Assembly (NCBI RefSeq): GCF_004022465.1
Contig: NZ_SAVA01000008.1
Coordinates: 1 to 64,000 of the forward strand
Direction of reading: 5' to 3'
DNA: 64,000 nucleotides
From: Rhodobacter huangdaonensis
GTDB lineage: Bacteria > Pseudomonadota > Alphaproteobacteria > Rhodobacterales > Rhodobacteraceae
Shown here: positions 60,123-64,000 of the stretch, piece by piece
Position numbering within the stretch: position 1 is the first letter of the stretch
Layout of the letters: each line of letters opens with the position of its first letter
Program-made: the position numbers and the translations under genes
Notes under the pieces: generated by a model
The model's database searches: none
What the model saw: the letters and a program-made list of their open reading frames with translations, nothing else
What the model was told of the DNA's origin: nothing

Positions 60123-61931
60123 TCAGGCGGTCACTGGCGCGTGCGTCTGCGGGCCAAGCGGGACGTCGATGTGGAAGGTGGTGCCGATGCCGAGGCGGCT
60201 TTCATAGGAAATCGCGCCGTCCATCCGCTCGATCAGAATCTTGGCGATATGCATCCCGAGCCCCGAGCCCCCGGAGACTTTCAAGGAACCGCTCTCGACC
60301 TGGTTGAACCGTCCGAAAACCTGATCTTCCTTGTTGTCCGGAATTCCGATCCCGCTGTCCTGCACGGAAATCCGCAGGCGCGAACCGATCAGCCGGGTCG
60401 AGCACGCGACCTGCCCTCCCTCGGGGGAGAATTTGACGGCATTGGAGATCACGTTGCCGACGACCTGTTTCAGCCGGTCGGGGTCGGCGCGCAGCTGCCG
60501 GTGCACTTGCGCCGAGGTGATGGTCAGCCGGACGCCGGTTTCCGCGGCATAGGCCTCGTATTCCTCCATGACGTCGCGCAGGAATGCGTCGGCGTCCAGA
60601 TCCTGCAGCCTCAGGGTGATCGTGCTGAGGTCGAGCTTCTGCAGATCAAGGACATCATCCACCAGTTTCAGCAGCCGCAGGCTGTTCCTCTGGGCGATGG
60701 TCAGCAAGGTCATCAGCGCCGGGCTGACCTCTCCCGCCGCGCCATGGAGTGCCAGATCCAGCCCGCCTTTCACCGAGGTCAGGGGGGTCCGCAATTCATG
60801 GCTGATCATGGCGAGGAACTGCGACTTGGCGTGATTGGCGGCTTCCGCACGGGCCAGCGCCTCGCGCAGCGCCTCTGCCGACTGTTCCCGTTCGGTGATG
60901 TCCACCAGCGAGACGGACCAGCCGAGCAGCGGCCGCTTGGTCTGGATCGGGCTTTCAATCGGCAGAAGGCGCGGGTCGAAGGCGCGTCCCCGCAGCCGGA
61001 TCGGTTCCGCACTCCCGAGCTCGCCGGTGCGGATGAAGGATCTCAGGACCGGGCCGATTTTCTCCAGCTGATCGAGGGCTTCGCCCCGCCGCGGCATCTT
61101 CTTGCCGAACAGCGCCTTGGCGGCGGGGTTCGCGCCGGCGAACCGCCCCTCGGCGTCGAGGATGATCACCGGGTCCTGCGTGGCGTAGAACAGCAGGTTC
61201 CGGCCCTGCGCGGCAGTGTCCATCATCGTGTTGTTCAGCAGCAGCCAGCTCAGGGCAATGAGGGCGACCGCGAACAGGAACGGCGTCGGGTCGTATCCGA
61301 ACAGGGTGACGCCCCAGACGACATAGGCGAGATTGCCGGCCAGCGGCACGGCGGTGATGCCGATCAGGACCCCGAGGAAGGGGCGGATGATCTTCTTTGC
61401 CCTGAGGAAGGCATAGGCGAGCACGCCGAGGGCGCTGCTCACGAAGATGTAGAGGCCGGCGGCGACGGCGAAGAAGAGCGGGCCGTGGTCGAAGAAGACG
61501 AACCGATGCGCGCCTTGCGTCACAAGCCGGGTTCCGGTGCCGTACAGCAGGTGCGTCTGGCTGTTGGTCAGGGCGATGATGCTGACGAGGGATGGCAGGC
61601 CGAGATAAAGCAGAAGCCGGACCGGCTGCCGGCCCGGGCGGGTGTTCATCGTGTAGTCGAAGACGAAGAACGCCCAGGCGATCGGCAGCAGGGTGATCCC
61701 GGGCCAGGCGGCCAGCGACCAGCCGACCTTGCAGGTCTCGCCTGGCGAGGCCAGGTCGAAGGCGACGGTGAACAGCCACCACAGCATCGCCAGAAATGTC
61801 AGGATGAAGGCGGGTTTGCCGGCGAAACGGTTGTTCCTGACGACCCAGACCAGGATGAGGGCGCAGGCCGCCCACAGCGCCGCGGCAAACGCAGACGCGA
61901 AGGTGAATTCCAGATTCGTCAGGCAGCTCAT
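60123..61931 (-). CDS. Membrane sensor histidine kinase
   Basis: 602 residues. About seven membrane helices (residues 1-235) resemble the 7TM histidine-kinase N-terminal sensor region. A PAS domain follows (about 245-340, LLFYATQDPVIILDAEGRFA, AANPAAKALFG-type core), then the dimerisation domain with phospho-acceptor His378 in AMISHELRTPL, and an ATPase domain with the N box VVGNVISNAVKFSPEG and G boxes QDSGIGIPDNKED, GGSGLGMHIAKILIE. No response regulator gene is adjacent in the window, so its partner is unknown. No clear ribosome site precedes 61931. The signal may be a membrane-soluble or cell-envelope cue. Confidence 0.88.
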   Translation of the reverse strand: MSCLTNLEFTFASAFAAALWAACALILVWVVRNNRFAGKPAFILTFLAMLWWLFTVAFDLASPGETCKVGWSLAAWPGITLLPIAWAFFVFDYTMNTRPGRQPVRLLLYLGLPSLVSIIALTNSQTHLLYGTGTRLVTQGAHRFVFFDHGPLFFAVAAGLYIFVSSALGVLAYAFLRAKKIIRPFLGVLIGITAVPLAGNLAYVVWGVTLFGYDPTPFLFAVALIALSWLLLNNTMMDTAAQGRNLLFYATQDPVIILDAEGRFAGANPAAKALFGKKMPRRGEALDQLEKIGPVLRSFIRTGELGSAEPIRLRGRAFDPRLLPIESPIQTKRPLLGWSVSLVDITEREQSAEALREALARAEAANHAKSQFLAMISHELRTPLTSVKGGLDLALHGAAGEVSPALMTLLTIAQRNSLRLLKLVDDVLDLQKLDLSTITLRLQDLDADAFLRDVMEEYEAYAAETGVRLTITSAQVHRQLRADPDRLKQVVGNVISNAVKFSPEGGQVACSTRLIGSRLRISVQDSGIGIPDNKEDQVFGRFNQVESGSLKVSGGSGLGMHIAKILIERMDGAISYESRLGIGTTFHIDVPLGPQTHAPVTA

Positions 61932-62725
61932 GGTCTACTTCGACAACCTAGGTTTGCACGTTGGGCAGTGTGGAGGCGAGATCATGTCGAGATTTCTTCG
62001 GCTTGGCACCAGAGACCTCGCGCGTCGGGCGCAAGATGCGGGGCCTGATGCCGTTGGGTCAGCGGCGCCGACGGTACAGCGCGAAGGTTTTGAAAACAAG
62101 GCAGAAAGGCCAGTTCATGCAGGCCTTCTCGCTGGCCGGAGACGCGGCCGCGGCCGATTCTCGGATATGGTCCGGAGCGCCTTTCCGGTTCGGATGCGCG
62201 GGCCCGGGCGGCTTTGGCCGGGCGCGGCCACTCGACGAAAGGTTGTGTGTCGCGGCGGTGGCCGCGCGCGGGTGCGCCGCGGCGAGCCGCTGCCGGGACT
62301 GCAGGACGTCGGCGGGCTGGCCTTCGACAAGACCGGCCCCCTGACCGAGGGGCGGCCGCAGCGCACCGCTCTGGTGTCGGCCCCCGGCTTCGGGCGGGTG
62401 CCGGTTCTGGCACCGATTGCGGCGACGCTGCGCCCTCTCGCCGAGGCCTGCTGCGGCGACGACCGGCCCGATTGCCCGATCCCCGAGGGTCCCGGCCGCT
62501 CGGCGGGACGGCAGGGCGCGAAAGCTGCCGGCCCGATCTGGCGCGCAGGGCGGGCTCTTCGCAGGACGGGGCAGGGTGATGCAGCCGCGCCGCAGTGCCT
62601 GGAAATCGCTTTCCCTAACGGCAATCTCTCGCCAGGGGCGGCTTTCGGGGATAAGCTTCACGCAGTTTTGTGAGCAGGGCGCGCGTTTTGTGCCGGACGG
62701 ATTGTCTTTGCGAACAGGAGCCCGC
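61932..62725. other. 794-base region of decayed sequence
   Basis: Reading frames here are broken or show no family pattern except for the P-type ATPase relic described separately. The last 80 bases (from about 62640) are less GC-rich and lead into the fimbrial operon; TTTGCGAACAGGAG supplies its ribosome site. Codon usage in the open frames is erratic. Confidence 0.5.
62240..62480 (+). pseudogene. Relic of a metal-transporting P-type ATPase
   Basis: The frame at about 62280-62370 reads RRGEPLPGLQDVGGLAFDKT then GPLTEGRPQRT, matching the phosphorylation site of heavy-metal P-type ATPases (AFDKTGTLTEGRP). The aspartate that would be phosphorylated is kept but the invariant Thr of DKTGT is Pro. 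A membrane part upstream and the ATP-binding domain downstream are missing, so it is a dead fragment. Confidence 0.65.
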
Positions 62726-63259
62726 ATGAAATCCCTTGAACGAACGATTCCCCGCTTGGCCGCCCTTGCCGGGGCCCTCCCGATGGCGGCGGTCGTTGCG
62801 GCTGGTTTGCTGGCCACGGCGACCGGCGCGTCAGCGACGACCGTGACCGACACCTTCGGCGTCACCATCACCATTGAGAGTGACTGCCAGATCACCGCGA
62901 CCAATACCCTCGATTTCGGCACCACGGGCGTGCTGACGGCGGCGGTCGACACCACCAGCACGCTTGATGTCGTCTGCACGCCGAGCACCGCCTACGACAT
63001 CGGTCTGAACGCGGGCGGTGGCAGCGGGGCGACGACGGCAACGCGCAAGATGACCGGCGGCGCCGCGACCATTGACTATCAGATGTTCTCGGACGCGGCG
63101 CGGGCCACGAACTGGGGCGACACCGTGGCCACCGATACGGTGAGCAGCACCGGCACCGGATCGACGCAGAGCTTCACCATCTATGGCCGGGTTCCGGCGC
63201 AGACCACGCCCGCCACGGGGACCTATACGGACACCGTGACGGTTACGGTAACCTTCTGA
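62726..63259 (+). CDS. Spore-coat-U/SCPU-domain fimbrial subunit
   Basis: 177 residues with a long signal peptide (about 1-37, ending GASA). The mature subunit has TVTDTFGVTITIESDCQITA and STLDVVCTPSTAYDIGL, the two conserved cysteines of the SCPU family, and ends with alternating hydrophobic residues (YTDTVTVTVTF) that form the strand exchanged with a chaperone. It should be the pilin of an archaic chaperone-usher fimbria. The chaperone gene follows after 20 bases. Confidence 0.88.
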   Translation: MKSLERTIPRLAALAGALPMAAVVAAGLLATATGASATTVTDTFGVTITIESDCQITATNTLDFGTTGVLTAAVDTTSTLDVVCTPSTAYDIGLNAGGGSGATTATRKMTGGAATIDYQMFSDAARATNWGDTVATDTVSSTGTGSTQSFTIYGRVPAQTTPATGTYTDTVTVTVTF

Positions 63260-63279
63260 GACAACGGCCCGGAGGAGAC

Positions 63280-63987
63280 ATGGGGGGGCTGTCGTTTCTG
63301 TGCCGCGTGGTCTGCGCGGCCGTTTTTGCATCGCTGCTGCCGCTTGCCGCGGCGGCGGAGGGATTGCGGGTGGCGCCCGTGCTGCTCGAGGTGGTGGCCC
63401 CTGCGGCGGCGGGCAAGCTGATGCTGCGCAACGAGGCGCGTGCGGTGATGACCGTTCAGGCCCGCGTCTATCGCTGGGTGCAGCGCAACGGCACCGAGAG
63501 TCTCGAGCCGACGCGCGATGTGGTGGTCAGCCCGCCGATGACCCGCATCGCCCCGGGCGCGAGCCAGACGCTGCGGGTGGTGCGCACGGCGAAGGGACGC
63601 ATTCGCGGCGAGGAGGCCTATCGCGTCATCGTCGACGAGGTGCCGGACCGGCGCATGACGCGCAGCGGGCGGGTGAATTTCGCCACCGAGCTGCGGCTGC
63701 CGGTGTTCTTCGTCGGCGCCGGTGCGACGGCGCCACAGCTGCGCTGGTCGATCCGCGGCAGCGGTGCGGGCGCCGTTCTGGTCGCGCGCAACACGGGCGA
63801 TCTGCATCTGCGCATCGCCGATGTGACGCTTGGCGGTGCGGTGCGGCGGCCGGGGTTGCTCGGCTACGTGCTGGGCGGTTCGGTGATGCAATGGCCGATC
63901 GGCTCGGGCCGGCTGGGCAGCGGCGCGATGCGGCTCAGGGCGCAGACCAACTTCGGAACGCTCGATGTGCCGCTCGGGCGGGAGTGA
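63280..63987 (+). CDS. Periplasmic fimbrial chaperone (archaic chaperone-usher type)
   Basis: 235 residues, signal peptide to about residue 26 (ending AAAAE). The first immunoglobulin-like domain has GLRVAPVLLEVVAPAAAGKL, VQARVYRWVQRNG, VSPPMTRIAPGASQTLRVVR and EEAYRVIVDEVP, the PapD-like subunit-binding strands; the second domain follows NFATELRLPVFFVG. It delivers subunits to an outer-membrane usher that should be encoded just beyond the window. GGAGGA precedes the ATG. Confidence 0.9.
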   Translation: MGGLSFLCRVVCAAVFASLLPLAAAAEGLRVAPVLLEVVAPAAAGKLMLRNEARAVMTVQARVYRWVQRNGTESLEPTRDVVVSPPMTRIAPGASQTLRVVRTAKGRIRGEEAYRVIVDEVPDRRMTRSGRVNFATELRLPVFFVGAGATAPQLRWSIRGSGAGAVLVARNTGDLHLRIADVTLGGAVRRPGLLGYVLGGSVMQWPIGSGRLGSGAMRLRAQTNFGTLDVPLGRE

Positions 63988-64000
63988 GCGGCAGCGCCCT

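Overview
The window is about 64 kb of very GC-rich DNA from a member of the Rhodobacteraceae (Alphaproteobacteria), most likely a close relative of Rhodobacter capsulatus. The evidence is a 427-residue sulfide:quinone reductase whose three active-site cysteines fall on the R. capsulatus positions 127, 159 and 353, an XdhABC set of R. capsulatus type, a tRNA-His without an encoded G-1, an nrdR-rib-nusB cluster and an rpoD preceded by dnaG. Almost all of it looks chromosomal. I see no insertion sequence, prophage, integrase, CRISPR array or plasmid replication gene.

Layout. 1-436: 3' end of a 3-oxoacid CoA-transferase B gene. 732-11608: a one-directional block with a LysR regulator, a peptide-type (family 5) ABC importer, 2-aminoethylphosphonate transaminase (phnW), phosphonoacetaldehyde hydrolase (phnX) and a formylglycine-type phosphonate monoester hydrolase. 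I read it as uptake and stepwise breakdown of an esterified or conjugated aminoethylphosphonate. 11927-14612: a secreted CHAP-like protein and a proline-rich OmpA protein. 14709-15992: sqr, with a SqrR-type operator over its promoter. 16164-25498 (minus strand): an operon for purine oxidation and uptake, xdhA-xdhB-xdhC followed by a BMP-type ABC importer; xdhB carries an in-frame copy of a dispersed palindromic repeat. 25719-32779: dnaE, slyX, hisS-hisZ-hisG. 32939-38329: tRNA-Glu, recJ, a TetR regulator, a small lipoprotein, hom and glpX. 38397-41335 (minus): three Tad-type pilus or surface proteins (TadG-like with a von Willebrand A domain, and two TadE/F-like). 41669-46344: dnaG, rpoD and a Mug-like DNA glycosylase with an altered active site.

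46459-48981: small secreted proteins, a divergent NmrA-type reductase/HxlR regulator pair and a YjbQ protein. 49122-58188: nrdR-ribD and ribE-ribBX-ribH-nusB, interrupted by an inverted capsule-export cluster (kpsS-wza-kpsC). 58331-59690: a small membrane protein converging on a non-coding RNA that has the architecture of 6S RNA, then mmcB and a small acidic protein. 59819-61931: tRNA-His, a heptamer repeat and a membrane sensor histidine kinase. 61932-62725: decayed DNA with a P-type ATPase relic. 62726-63987: the start of an archaic chaperone-usher (SCPU-type) fimbrial operon that runs off the window.

The points I would follow first are the phosphonate-ester block, the palindromic element inside xdhB, the 6S RNA candidate, and the glycosylase without its catalytic asparagine. 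All functions come from reading motifs and layout; no database search was run.
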